Source: Cycas panzhihuaensis (lineage: Eukaryota; Cycadophyta). Taken from it: a stretch of DNA of 64,000 nt. The stretch is from assembly GCA_023213395.1 (NCBI GenBank), contig CM041465.1, positions 25,117,741 to 25,181,740 of the forward strand, written 5' to 3'. Position 1 is the first letter of the stretch, and each line of letters starts with the position of its first letter. Shown piece after piece: positions 41,030 to 52,467 of the stretch. Under the pieces are notes generated by a model. It made no database searches. It was not told the DNA's origin and was given only the letters and a program-made list of their open reading frames with translations. Both the position numbers and the translations under genes were made by a program.

Positions 41030-41970
41030 ATCATGGAAGAGAGATGGTCCCAAGGGCTGTCATGACAAGGGGTCAAAAGGAGCAAGAGGTGAGGCAGGTC
41101 TATTAAGGATCGCGGGAGAAGAGGTAGGACTATCGGGAGCCGCAGGAGAAGAGGCAGGTCCTTCAAGGATTGTAGGGAGAGGTGGAGCATCCCAGATATT
41201 AGTCTAGAAGCTAAGGATAATGGGAAGAGTCTGACCAGTGATAGCACCCGTAGAGGAGGGTGGAGGTGCCCTAGTAGACCAAGCAGTCAGAGAGGTGGTA
41301 CTGGAGGAAGAGGAGATACCTATAGTAAGGGGAGGGCCCAAGGAGGAGGTGATCATCTGAGTTAGGGAGCCAACGGTCCCAACAAGTGAGATACTAACTT
41401 TTCCCATTATCTTTCGATCACTAGATATCTAGTTGTTGTGCTTTGTTTGATTTGTTGGGTACATATATGGATATATATATACTAACACGTGGCATATTGG
41501 ATTTTGTAGGAGTGATGGACATCAGGAGATTGGTTGAGGCAGTAATCCAAGAGATATTCCCCTGGGCCTACATGGAGGGACAACCTCCCATCTAGGCAGG
41601 GGAGGAGCCATGATTGGTAGGGGCCCACATGGTAGCATTCACCCCATTGGTTAGGGCCAGAGACGTGAGGGTGGCAGAGTCCTAGGAGCACAAGGTGCAA
41701 GTGGGATGGTTACAAGGAGAGCTAGATGCAACCATAGCAGAGAGAGATGCTCTATGAGGCTAAGTGTGGGCTCTAAAGGCTCAAGGAGGAGCAAGCGGTG
41801 ATGTAGAGAGTTGCATTAGGATAGCAGTGCTGGAGTAGCGGCTCCAAGGAGTGGAGGGTGAGAGGGATCATATTCAGGCACGATACGATCAACTGGTGGA
41901 CCAAATCACATCAAGATCATCACGGAGTAGGACATATACCCACATAACAGTGATGACTTAGAGGAGGCCT
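41030..41970 (+). pseudogene. Remnant of the antisense gene in Gypsy-2 (C-terminal half)
   Basis: On the + strand, opposite to the element, exon-1 sequence is readable from about 41030 with repeated GEEAGPS-like strings, GPSRIVGRGGASQILV, LRIMGRV and EVVLEEEEIPIV. It aligns with the low-complexity tail of the Gypsy-1 protein. After a candidate intron (41386-41509), exon 2 reads VMDIRRLVEAVIQEIFPW, then AHMVAFTPLVRARDV and the coiled coil LQGELDATIAERDAL...GERDHIQARYDQLVDQI. The plant-mobile-domain half is absent: only about 500 bp separate this point from the RNase H, against more than 1.7 kb in Gypsy-1. Confidence 0.7.
41386..41509 (+). other. Candidate intron of the Gypsy-2 antisense gene (124 bp)
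   Basis: Donor CAACAA|GTGAGATACT at 41386, acceptor GGATTTTGTAG| at 41509, AT-rich inside with a TATATAT run. Removal joins phase-1 codon halves so that exon 2 is read in the frame conserved with Gypsy-1. Donor and acceptor positions coincide with the Gypsy-1 intron although the intron bodies differ. Confidence 0.6.
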
Positions 41971-42845
41971 TAAGATGAGGGGAGAAAGGCAGAGAGCTCC
42001 CAGAGGCACAAGAGGAGTCTAGGAGGCATGTGGTCCCTAGGAGAGGGATCACATAGACTAGGAGATGATACCGTAAGAGTAGGGTATCACTAGAGAGTAG
42101 GATATGGTAGTTTTTGATTTGGGAAAGCACTAAACCTCTAGGGAGTCACCATATGTTGCCACGTGATTGTACTCCTCCCTGCAAGGATTTCGGCTTCCTA
42201 CAAATGATGTACTATACCACTTGTATGATATGACACATGATGATTTTGTGTATATAGACAAGGCCATTGGCACCTATTTGGTATATGCTAGTGTGTGTGA
42301 TGATACATGATGATGGATGATGTTGTATTTGTTTATATATATGTGTGTGTGTGTATATGTATGAGGGTGCATAGATGCACAAGGAGGTATAGATCATGAT
42401 GTTTTGAGTTGATTATTATATGGCTTGAGTTTAAGGTTTGTTTGAGTTGCATATACTTCCTTTCATGTAGGGCCACATTCCTAGTAGATGTACACACGAT
42501 CACCATGAGCATTAGTGATGGGTATACGTGAGACTAGGAGATAGGGTGGCATATATATCCCCATAGGAGCATAGTGGAATATGCAAAGGAAGTGATGGCG
42601 GGAAGGGAGTGATAATACTCCAGCACACCATCCTAATTGGGGAATGTTTCCAGGGTGAGGAACGATAAGGATGACACACCCAATTAGGAAGATGGGGCCC
42701 CTAGGAAAATGGGAGAAGGGGTTCCATGGGAGGAACCCAAAGAAGCAAGAAGGTCATTCAACCTATGACCAAGGGGAATAGGGACGCGCCTAGGGTGGTA
42801 GTTTAGGCTCATTTTAGAGCACAAAGAGAAGAGTGACATAGTCAT
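41971..42845. other. Spacer between antisense gene and integrase in Gypsy-2
   Basis: No gene. The first part is the tail of the antisense exon (Arg/Ser-rich, shared with Gypsy-1 near 14200-14290). A TATATATATGTGTGTGTGTGTA microsatellite is at 42333-42358. The rest aligns with 13426-13730 of Gypsy-1. Confidence 0.5.
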
Positions 42846-42849
42846 ACAT

Positions 42850-44155
42850 AATTTTTTTTCAAGAATTTCCCATTAACGGCCTTCTTGAATTCAAGGCCCT
42901 CTAGGGTGATGATCCTGTATCCGTCATATCGAGGCTCTCAAGAATGACAAAGGGGCCAACCTATTTGGATCTGAATTTGGTTAGGCGGTCATGGAGATAT
43001 TCCAGTTTGAGGATGTGGTCCCCAGGATATAGAGGGTGGGAATGAAGGTGTTTATCATATGTCCTTTGTGCCCTAGCCTTAGAGGCGAGGTTGGCTTGGT
43101 AGACGGCCAAGTGCTTCTCATTCAAGGCCTTGAGGTCTAAGAGGTGAGCCTAGCAGATAGACTCCTCATCGATAAGACCTCAGAGAGAGACCCGTAAGGA
43201 AGGAATCTTTACTTCCAATAGGAGAACTACCTTCGTTTCGTAGACTAGGGAGAAAGGAGTCATTCCCATAGTCATATAGATAGATGTGTGATAGAGTGGA
43301 AGGGAGATGGAGATGCCAATCTCTTTGAGATTGGGCTACAATTTTATTTAGAATATTTTTAAGAGTTTTGTTGAATGATTCGACCTGGCCATTGGAGTGG
43401 GGGTAGTAGGGAGAGGAAGTTTTGTGTGAAATGTTAAATTTCTCGTAAAGCTCATCCATCTCTTTATTACAAAAAAGGAGTCTTATTATCCAAGATCAAG
43501 ACACCAAGAACTCTAAAATGATAGATGATATGCTAGTACACAAAGGTGGATATTTCCTTACCAAGAGTAGTGGTCAAAGGAATGGCTTCCACCTATTTAG
43601 TAAAGTACTCCATAGCAGTAAAGATGAACTTGTATTGCGACGAAGAAGGCAGGGATATGGCTCTAATAAGGTCCATCCCCCATTGGGAGAAGGGCCATGG
43701 AGATATAATGGGATGGAGAGCCTCAAAAGGTAAGTGGGTGATGTTGGTACACTCCTAGCACTGCTGATAACTCAGGGTATAGGATGGGCATCCTTAAAGA
43801 GGGATGACCAATAGTACCCCATAGAGAGAATCCTTTAGGCCATGGATTGGCCCCTAAAGTGGCTCCCATAAATGTTGTTATGGTATTCGCAGAGTATTTG
43901 GTTTGCTTCATCAGGGTTGACATAGTGAAGAAGGATCCCATCAAAGGATCTTTTATACAGTACTTTACCCATAAGGAAGTACTTCTTCGTAGTAGCCCAA
44001 ATACGAGACCTAACTTTGTTACTAGCTTCGGGGTGATATTGCTACTAAGCAAGGTATTGTACAATGTCCCCATACCACTCACTATTAGCAAGTAGATAAG
44101 GAGGGGAGTCCTAAATAGCCTGGATAGGCTCATCAGGGAGAGAATCATCAATAGG
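42850..44155 (-). pseudogene. Gypsy-2 integrase
   Basis: The zinc-binding N-terminus is frameshifted (about 44050-43800). The core contains the segment around FNISHKTSSPYYPHSNGQVE, with the catalytic Glu kept in NGQVESFNKTLKN (43385-43430). The C-terminal part has RAQRTYDKHLHSHPLYPGD, VLKLE and the GPF-type motif VGPFVI (about 42950-42970). TAG and TAA codons break it. Gypsy-1 has lost this whole domain. Confidence 0.8.
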
Positions 44156-44159
44156 AATG

Positions 44160-45600
44160 TCCAGAGGGTTTGGGATGGGAGTGTTAGTGAGCTGCACGAC
44201 CACTACCATCCCCTTCATTGACTTCCTATTAATGATTTAGAGGTCAAATTCCTAAAGGAGGATGGGCCACTTGCCAGTCCTATATGTGAGGTCAGGTCGA
44301 GTGAGAAAATACCATAGGCGATCAGATTGAATGATCACCTAAGTGGTATTCCCAAGCAAGTAGTACCCAAACTTCTTAGTTGTGTGTACCAAGGAGAGAC
44401 ACTCCTTCTTGGTGGGAGAGTAGTTGAGTTCAACAGCCACAAGAGTGCAACTGATGAAGTAAATGGCCATCTTGGTTCCTAAATCATCCTCCTAGACTAA
44501 CATGGTGCCTAAGGACTCATCGGTATATGAGGTATAAAGGATGAATGCCCTATCAAAGAGAGGGGGCACTAATTCTGAGGCAGAAGTGAGGGCTTCCTTG
44601 AGTTCTTTAAAGGCTTGTTGGGCCATGGAAGACCAAATGAATAGGGCCCCCTTCTTTAATAGATTAGTGAGTCGTTTGGCATTTATGGTGAAGTTCACCA
44701 AGAAATGCCTAAGGAATCCAAGCCTACCTACAAACGACTTAATCTATCATTGGGTTTTAGGAGGTGGCATGTTAAGGATGGCTTTGACTTTATCGAGGTC
44801 AATTTGGATCCCTTGTTTTGACACAAGGAAACTAAGGAGTTTGCCAACTATCATGTCAAATACACATTTTAGAGGGTTGAGGCTCACATGGTATTTATAG
44901 CATCATGTGAAGATGGCTCGCAAATCAGAAGGATGATGGGCTCTAATGCACAAGAGACCCATCATATCATCCATGAAGACCTCCAAAGATTTGTTGATAA
45001 GATCATAGAAAATGAACTCCATCGCCCTTTGATAAGTGGAACCTACATTCTTTATTCTGAAAGGCATCACCTTATAAGTGGAAGTACCCCAAAAAGTAGT
45101 GAAGGCCATCTTATGATGGTCTTTAGGAGAGATTTGAATTTGGTTGTGGCTGGAGAAGCTATCCATTAAGGACATGACTTCGAAATCAGTAGTTTGATCA
45201 ATAATTTGATCAATGAAGGGAAGTGGGAAGTTGTCCTTAGGACATGCGTTGTTGATGTCATTGAAATCAACACATATCTAGATTATCCCATTCATTTTAG
45301 CAACGGGGACATTGTTGGACACCCACTTAGGGTAGTCAATGGAAGTAATTAATCCTACATTTAGGAGTTTCTTAACTTCCATTTTAATAGTAATTGAGAG
45401 CTTAGGGTGGAGAGGGCATTGCTTCTGATGTATTGGGTGAATGCCAAGAATAGTAGTAAGGTTGTGGGCCATGATCGAAGGGTCGATTCCCTTCATATTA
45501 GAATAGTCCCATGTAAAAATATCTTGAAACTCTTGGAACAGAAGGGTATACTCCTTCATTTCATCAGGAGAGAATTCCACTCCTACCTTAATGACTTTAC
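44160..45600 (-). pseudogene. Gypsy-2 reverse transcriptase and RNase H
   Basis: RT reads from MEFSPDEMKEYTLLFQEFQD (45580), through ICVDFNDINNACPKDNFPLP and MPFRIKNVGSTYQRAM, with the catalytic FMDD box (VFMDDMMGLL, about 44960-44990). The thumb has GRLGFLRHFL and the RNase H reads LYTSYTDESLGTMLV. The segment PTKKECLSLVHTTKKFGYYL is the connection of gypsy RNase H. Seven or more stops, mostly TAG. The region is the best-preserved pol of the Tat family in the window. Confidence 0.85.
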
Positions 45601-45619
45601 CTGGGGTAAGGACTATGTC

Positions 45620-46354
45620 CTAAGTTGCCCCCATACACATGGTATTTCCCTCCTTAAAGTGAAAGGGGGCTCGGTCAACAGGAGGGGATGGAATAGGAGA
45701 CAAAATTGGGTCAGCGAGGGAAGACCAAATAGCCAAGACCTTTTGGTAGCCAAGCCTATGGTGACCAGAAGGAAGGTTGGGTGTCGAGCCTGCTAAGTGC
45801 TCAATCAGGGCCTCATCATTCTCAAAGTAGTCCACCTCATAGATGACCACGCTTTGAGAAGACGAAGGGAGAAGGGAAGTAGAAGTAGCGGGACCATGGT
45901 GGTCATCACACCACTCGATGTACTTGAAGGACTCTCTGGAAGAGTCAAGAAGAGGTTCCTCATAAAGGACAACAGAAGGCTCCCTGACTTCATTACCTAT
46001 ATGCATCAATGAAGGGGAAAACTCAAGGAGCACCTCATCAACAAGGGTGATGACATGAGACACAAGAGAAGAATTAGTTTCTCCATCTGTAGAGGTTCCA
46101 TATCGGGACCTAAAATGAAGGAGGTGCCTCCTACTTATGCCTAGAAGGGAGATAGGGTGAGGGAGATCCTCGTCCTCACCATCGAACTCATCATCACTAA
46201 GTATGGCAAGGTACCCGTATCTTCTGATACCAATAGGGGCAAAATGTGTGAGGTTGAAAGAAGCAGATAAAGGGTCTTCTTCCAAAGGAGATGGGTCAGA
46301 GATATCAATAAAACAAGCAGAGGCATAGGTGGAAATGCCTTTGTCACTCTTCAC
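45620..46354 (-). pseudogene. Gypsy-2 linker between protease and RT, 244-codon open frame
   Basis: An uninterrupted frame in an otherwise stop-rich element. It is acidic (EFDGEDED, FENDEALIEHL) with no catalytic motif that I recognise. THFAPIGIRRYGYLAIL matches the Gypsy-1 linker (FAPIGVGGYGYLAV), so it belongs to the polyprotein. Its N-terminal edge follows the protease by about 100 bp. Confidence 0.6.
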
Positions 46355-46469
46355 TTAGCCATGAGCCACTTGATGGGATTGATGTGGTTGTTTAGTTGAA
46401 GGAAGCTCTTGGGAGATGACCTTCATTTGCCCTTCATGGATGAATTTAAGTTGTCCCCAATGGGACGAG

Positions 46470-46850
46470 CATACGGCTCTCACTTAGTCGAGCCATGGGC
46501 ATCCCAACAGAAGATTGTAGTTAATGTCGACGTCGAGGACTATAATATCAGTGAGGATAGTCTTATATTTAAGAGTAAGAGGGGTAGACATTGATCCCAA
46601 GGGTGTATTTTCACTACCATCGTAGCCTTGACACCACCACAGAATTGGCTCTAAAGCTAATATTCTAAGCTTTTGCATAACACACAAGGGCATGGCATTA
46701 ATGGAAGAACCATTAGCGACAATGGTTCTTTGTAAAGTATAGTTGGGAGTATCAATGGTAATAGTGAAAGGGAAGTGCCATTAACACTCCCTTTCGCTAG
46801 CAAGGGGAAGATCCTTAAGATCAAAGGAGATGACAGGTTCATGACTTAGG
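46470..46850 (-). pseudogene. Gypsy-2 aspartic protease
   Basis: The frame 46693-46484 plus the preceding one reads TIVANGSSINAMP, then WWCQGYDGSENTPLG, ending in YNLLLGCPWLD. The catalytic Asp of DNGSS is Ala here (Gypsy-1 keeps Asp), so the enzyme is inactive. Position and partners are as in Gypsy-1. Confidence 0.8.
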
Positions 46851-46899
46851 GTGGCACCCAAGGCATGAACAGGTACGCCACCTAATCCTAGGGCTTCTA

Positions 46900-47181
46900 A
46901 GAGAAGCATGTGCTATTTAGGGCAGCTCCTCAAGATGTCCATTATGGACATTCTGGTAGCCAGGGTATGAAGCTCGTTAATGACAGAGAAAAGCTTCCCC
47001 TTCACAGTGGGTTGGGGTAGAGCCCTCCTAAAGTAGTAACGACTGGGATGCACAGGAATGGTCTTGGGGAGCATAGGGACTTCTGAAAGAGAAGTTTACA
47101 GAAGAGGATCAAGGTGAGACGTGGATGAAGAGGCACCATTCACTTCTTTGATCACTTGAGACCAAGTTAAAGCATACAATG
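46900..47181 (-). pseudogene. Gypsy-2 gag C-terminal part
   Basis: The end of gag and the start of the protease frame (KGKLFSVINELHTLATRMSI region) lie left of Copia-C. The Gypsy-1 counterpart is near 11990-12230. The pentamer CAATG next to the Copia-C LTR (47177-47181) is its left target duplication. Confidence 0.65.
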
Positions 47182-47478
47182 TGAAAAGAGTGGATCTATC
47201 CTTCATCTCTATGCACTAAACACAAAGGCAAACATGGGAGTAAGAGAGACTTGAGAGAAAGAAAGTAGCTCTCATAAAATAGGGAGGTAAGAATGAATCT
47301 CTTCCATTGAGCTTTACTTTTATATTGAGAGAGGGAGCATTAGAGTTAGGTGAAATGAAATTACATATAATGCACATGAAAGTATATTTCACTTAAATGA
47401 TCTAATTTAAAGTTCACTTAAGACCCTTTTTTGAAATAATCAACTAATGTAACGACCTTATGTCATTAACCCTTTTCA
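47182..47478 (-). repeat. Copia-C 3' LTR (297 bp)
   Basis: Termini TGAAAAG...CTTTTCA form 7-bp inverted ends. TATA box TATAAAA at 47318-47324. Followed (window right) by the polypurine tract AAGGGGGAGAT at 47479-47489. Confidence 0.92.
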
Positions 47479-47722
47479 ATCTCCCCCTTAATGGTAGAAG
47501 GTCATTTCATCCTATTTTATTCTATCCTATGAGGTCTTCATTTGAGCCTCTTACAAAGCAAACTACTATGACACTTTTGTAGGAAACCCTCATGGGAAAG
47601 AAAACCCACAAATTTGCTAATCTACTAACCTAGCTCAGGTAGCTCTTTAAATGTAGCCAGATAGCCAATCGATACAATGAATTTTATAGCTAAAATCTGC
47701 TGAGTCTCCATATACCATTTGG

Positions 47723-47905
47723 TCATCCCCCATGCCCTTTCAGGTTTTCACAGATTCTAATTTTCCAAAATGATACAAGCCTTATCCTTTCACGCCCACA
47801 TGGAGTTTTCACGAATGGGATAGAGCAGAGACTTACTCTTGTCCTTTTGCGCCCACAAGGGGTTTTCACGAATGAGATAGAGTATGATGGTCCTATTGTC
47901 ATCTC
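47723..47905 (-). repeat. 57-bp tandem repeat in the Copia-C 3' region
   Basis: Two good units (matching 'cgccc' at 47793 and 47850, 57 bp apart) and a weak third near 47741. Since 57 is a multiple of three, the units stay in one open frame and would read FVKTPCGRKR and FVKTPCGRER. The same period is seen in Copia-B. Confidence 0.7.
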
Positions 47906-47949
47906 CTTCAATCAGTTAGAGATGGAGGCCCTAAGGCTGAGTTACCTTC

Positions 47950-49575
47950 GGAACTATTCAAACTTCACCCTCTTTAGTGGTTTGGTGAAGATATCAGCCA
48001 CTTGATCTGCTATGGGGCAATACTCCAATTGAATTGTGCCATCATGAACTAGTTCTCTAATCCTGTGGACTTTTGTACTTATATGTTTGGTACGATCATG
48101 AAATATAGGATTTTTATCCATCTAGATTGTAGATTGATTATCTACATGTAAGTTAGTAGAACTTGTTTGGGTGGCATTTAATGTATTCAACAATTTTCTA
48201 AGCCATATCACCTCCTTGCTTATCTCAGAAGTAGCAATGTACTCAGCTTCAGTAGCTGAGTCTATAACTATCTTCTACCTTCTAGATCTCCATGATATTG
48301 GTGTTGTTCCAAGAAATGTTACGTACCTAGACGTAGATCTTCCTATGTCTTTATCTCTGGCAAAGTCTGAGTATGTGTATACATAAAGTTTAAATTCTAC
48401 ATTGGGTTCATACAACAAACCATATTTTCTAGTCGTCTTTAGGTACCTCAACACTTGTATTGCAGCCTGCCAATGATTTTGATTAGGATTTATCATGAAT
48501 CTTACAAGAATGCTGATAAAGTATGCAATATCTGGCCTTGTATTGGTAGTATAGATGAGACTACCAATAAGTTACCTATAGAGTGTTGCATCTGCCTCCC
48601 TATTGTCACCATCAACTGAGAGTTTAATATTAGGCTCCATAGGTGTATCCACTGGTCAAGCACCTTCCAACTGAAACTTTATTAGAAGATTGTTGATATA
48701 TTTTTCTTAGGAGAGAAAGATTTTGCCATCCTTTTGAGTTACTTTAATTCCCACGTAATATTTCATCAACCTGAGGTTAGATAATTCAAAAGTTTTAGCA
48801 AGGTCTTTCTTCAACTGGTTGATTACCTATTCATTATTCCCTATTATGAGCATGTCATCCACAAAGATTAAGAGGTAAGTGACTTTATCATTTTGGCACT
48901 TGATGAATAATGTTACATCAATATGTTGATAGTCACAAACCTCATATCCAAGTTGCCTTATTCTTTCAGACAACTTGGTAAATCAAGCATGAGGGGCTTA
49001 CTTTAGGCCGTACAAGGACTTTTTTGAGCCTACAAACTTTATGCTCGTGACCGTCAATCTCATATCCTTCTAGCTGAGCCATGTAAATTTCTTCTTTAAG
49101 GTCCCCATTGAGAAAGGCGGTCTTAACATCGAGTTGGCAGATTTTCCAACCCTATTGAGTAGCCAAAGCTATAAGAGTTCTGATTGTAGGCCACTTGGTT
49201 GTAGGAGCAAAGATTTTAGTGTAGTTAATGCCTTCCCTTTGTGTGAATCCTTTTTCTACCAACCTCGCCTTGTGTTTTTCTAGGGTGCCATCTGATCTAT
49301 ACTTGTTTTTGAACACCCATTTATTTTGAACTACCTTTCTTCTAAGTGGTAGATCAACAAGCTCCCATGTACCATTCTTAATAAGAGATTGATACTCTTC
49401 ATTCATGGCATTTCTCCAAGCTGCATGCTTTACAGCTTCTTGGTATGTTAGGGGCTCTTCATTAAGAGCAAGATGCAGTTCTGCTAGTTCAAGCTCAGCG
49501 GAAAGTGATTTATGTATTCTTGCTCTATGGGCACTTCTAGTGCCAATTTTGCCTACCTCATCTAGTCGCATATCC
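47950..49575 (-). pseudogene. Copia-C reverse transcriptase and RNase H
   Basis: RT starts in the open frame 49571-49152: LTYQEAVKHAAWRNAMNEEY, KNGTWELVDLPLRRKVV, NKWVFKNKYRSDGT, HKARLVEKGF. Downstream come WKICQLDVKTAFLNGDL and the catalytic FVDD box (about 48846-48866). RNase H: YLKTTRKYGLLYEPNVEFK, then DIGRSTSRYVTFLG, EAEYIATSE and LHVDNQS, ending ADIFTKPLKRVKFE (about 47965-48005). Only a handful of stops, TAG or TAA, plus one frameshift between 49020 and 48960. It is the best-preserved copia pol of the window. Confidence 0.88.
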
Positions 49576-49659
49576 TTGTGTAGCTGGTAGGCTTCACGAA
49601 AACCTCGAGTTGGAAATTAGATTTTCATTTCCACAACCTCTTGATCTTCGTTTTGATCC

Positions 49660-51280
49660 TAAAAAGGATCATGTAAAATATTTGGCATGGAGGACGTTGA
49701 CAATGCTAGAGAAGATGGGCCAGCTACAGATGTTGGAGAAGATAATCCTTCTGCTATGGCTTTTCCTTTGTCAACTTGGTTGTTCATAAATGATGGTGCT
49801 GGATGTGTACACATTAGCTTGGAGTCACAGCTTGTATCCTCTGAGGCTCTATTATCAGATTCCAAGATTTTAAGGAAGCTCAAAGATCTCCCTAAATTTT
49901 AGAATCTGGACATCAAATTCAATAGCATCGCTAAATCAGTATGAAGGTATCTTGGAGTCAAGTCTGAGTAATTGATCTCCAGTCTCTGCAAAGATAACAT
50001 CTCTAGTGATGATGATTTTATGCTCTGAAGGTATAAAAACCTTGTATCCCTTTTTGTCCATAGGGTATCTAATAAAGATGCCTTTGATGGCTCTATCTTG
50101 GAGCTTATTTCTATGTTCTTGTAAAATATGAGCATAATAAGTAGAGACAAAAATTCTGAAGTGGGAGATAGAGGGGGTTTATCCATACCACATTTCATGT
50201 AGAGAGGGGCCAAGCTTGGAGGGACTAATAGTGTTGATACAATACACAGCAGTCCAGATAGCCTCAGCCCAAAGATAGATAGGGATATTCTTATATACCA
50301 GCATAGTACGAGCCATATTCATGATGGTCCTATTCATGCACTTGGTAACTCCATTTTGCTGGGGTGTACCTGCAACAGTGGTCTGATGTTTAATTCCATA
50401 TTGAAATAGGTATGATTCAAACTCATTAGATGTGTACTTACCACCATTGTCAGTCCTAAGTATTTTGATCTTGAATCTAGATTCATTTTCCATGCGGGCC
50501 TTGAAAGCTTAAAACATAGAAAAAGCTTCATCTTTCATTGCAAGAAAAGCAACCCATACTTTCTTGGTAAAATCATTAATGAAAGTAATATAGTACCACT
50601 TCTATTTGAGAGAAGGGATGGGCATAGCACTGCATATATCTGAGTGTACAAGCTACAAAGGTTGGCTAGATTTCCACTGACTATGAGGAAAGGGTTGTCT
50701 TTAAGATTTAGCAATAATACATGCTTCACATTTAAAGGGCTTAGAGGGGAACTTAGGCAAACTAGGAAGAGTGTCTTGTAGTTCTCTTAAATAATCAATT
50801 TTGATATGGCCCATACGAGCATTCCATAGAGCTACTTAGGATAACTTTTGAGGAGTTAGGGTTGTTGTAAAAATAAATTCATCATCAACATACTTGGCTT
50901 CAGAGGATGGTGAGCCAGTTAGGTGAAAATGTTTGGCATCAAGAATTTCGGTCATAACCACAGCATTTGAAGGAGGGTGAATGACACAAAGAGTTTGATT
51001 GTTTGTAGTTATACTCAGATCAAATCCACGAGATATAAGGGTGGACAGGGAGAACAAATTTTGCTTTAAATCAGAAATATATAAAACATCAACAAGTGTA
51101 AAATCTAGAAGGCCTGGGAATTTTAGGCAAATAGTTCCAAGTCCTTCGACTTGTTGAGATGATTTGTCAGCCATGTGTATAACACCACAAACTTCAGAGT
51201 CAAAATCTTGAAAGAACTGGTAATGACAAGTCATATATTGTGTTGCTCTAATATCCATGATCCATGATGAAGTATTTGAG
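49660..51280 (-). pseudogene. Copia-C protease, integrase and linker
   Basis: Protease WIMDIRATQYMT (about 51235-51270) keeps the Asp but lacks the Ser-Gly. GAG-pre-integrase with ALWNARMGHI and the FKCEACIIAKS Cys pair (near 50720). Integrase has Asp in HSDICS and in LRTDNGGKYTS (50462-50430). The catalytic Glu is replaced by Lys (NGVTKCMNRTIMNM, about 50355-50320). The linker (49883-49659) is Ser/Thr/Pro-rich. The E-to-K change is shared with Copia-B. Confidence 0.85.
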
Positions 51281-51289
51281 GTAGCACTA

Positions 51290-52467
51290 TTTGCAACTCC
51301 AAGTGGTGGAGGCAAAAGTGAATAAGCATAGCCACAATGAGCCTCAATATACTTAGTGGATCTATCAATAACATTTGATGGAGTGGTCCTAATTCTTTGA
51401 AGGTGTGCATGAGCAAATTGCATTCCACCAAAAGCATCTTTAAAAGAAGTATTATCAATATTATGTACACCATGGTGTTGTTGATAACTTGGTAGTTTGT
51501 TGGTGGCATTTCTACAATTTTTGGCATAATGTCCTTTTCTATTACACCTTTGGAATATGATTGTTTGATTTCTAGTCCAAGTATTGGGTTGGTTGGATTA
51601 TCTCTGATTACTGGATCTAGGTCCAGGTTGATTATTTTGGCCTTGGCCTTAAGACTGTTTTTGTTGGAATTAAGGAGCCTGTTGATTAAGAGGACGTTAT
51701 CCTTGTTGTCTACCTCTTCCTCTTCCATGGGAATTACCACCTCTATGAGAGTATTAACCTTGATTTTTGGTGTAACAAAGATTTTCTTCCACTTCAAAAG
51801 TAGCATCAATTAGATCTGATGTAGTGGCAAAGTTGGTATCAAAGGTCTTATGAAATTCTATGAACTTATCAGCAAGATCCTCAAAGTTTAGGGTCTTCAA
51901 AGTGCCACTAGATTGAAGACTTCCCAATAGATTTTTATAATCTGGGATATGGAGACATGACTGAATCAAGAAATCCCATGTAATACATTAAGTTTTAAAA
52001 TCTTTATCAATGGCTTACTTGATTGGATGAAGAAAATTGATTGTCTCACTTGCATGTCCTTTCTGCATTTTCAATTTGTTCATCTTCAGCACTAAGTGAA
52101 CAAATTCTAAGTCTAATTTAGTGTCAAAGTTCTTCTTAAGAACTTCAAGAACTTTCCATGCTGTATCATGTATAGCTTCATCAATGAGATTATGCAAGGA
52201 ATAATCAGTCCCAAGCAGTTTCCCTGCACAGATTTTATCATCATCAAGTTCCCATTGGCATTTAGCTACAGCTTTAGTGGTAACAGTTAGAGCACCTCCT
52301 ACTAAAGTAGTTGTGGTAGATATAGCTACAACAGGTGGTGTAGGTTGTAAGTGATCTCTCCATAGACCTTCATATTTTGTAGCATTTCTGACACCAGTGA
52401 ACCACATGTCCCAATTTTCTTTCCCTTTTAGAATGCAGTTCACATTTTGCTTGAACTATGAAGACAT
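51290..52467 (-). pseudogene. Copia-C gag
   Basis: Chosen start ATG at 52467 (MSS.FKQNVNCILKG.ENWDMW), 2 kb downstream of the PBS. Codon 4 is TAG. The frame contains FTGVRNATKYEGLW, KCQWELDDDKICAGKLL and VHLVLKMNKLKMQKG, a gag of the UBN2 type common in copia. A zinc knuckle remnant RCNRKGHYAKNC (51552-51517) has lost its first Cys. It is followed by QFAHAHLQRI and the protease. Confidence 0.82.

Noticed and set aside
42333-42358. TA/TG microsatellite as a regulatory element
   Set aside because: It is a simple repeat in a spacer, and the Gypsy-1 counterpart differs. No support for function.
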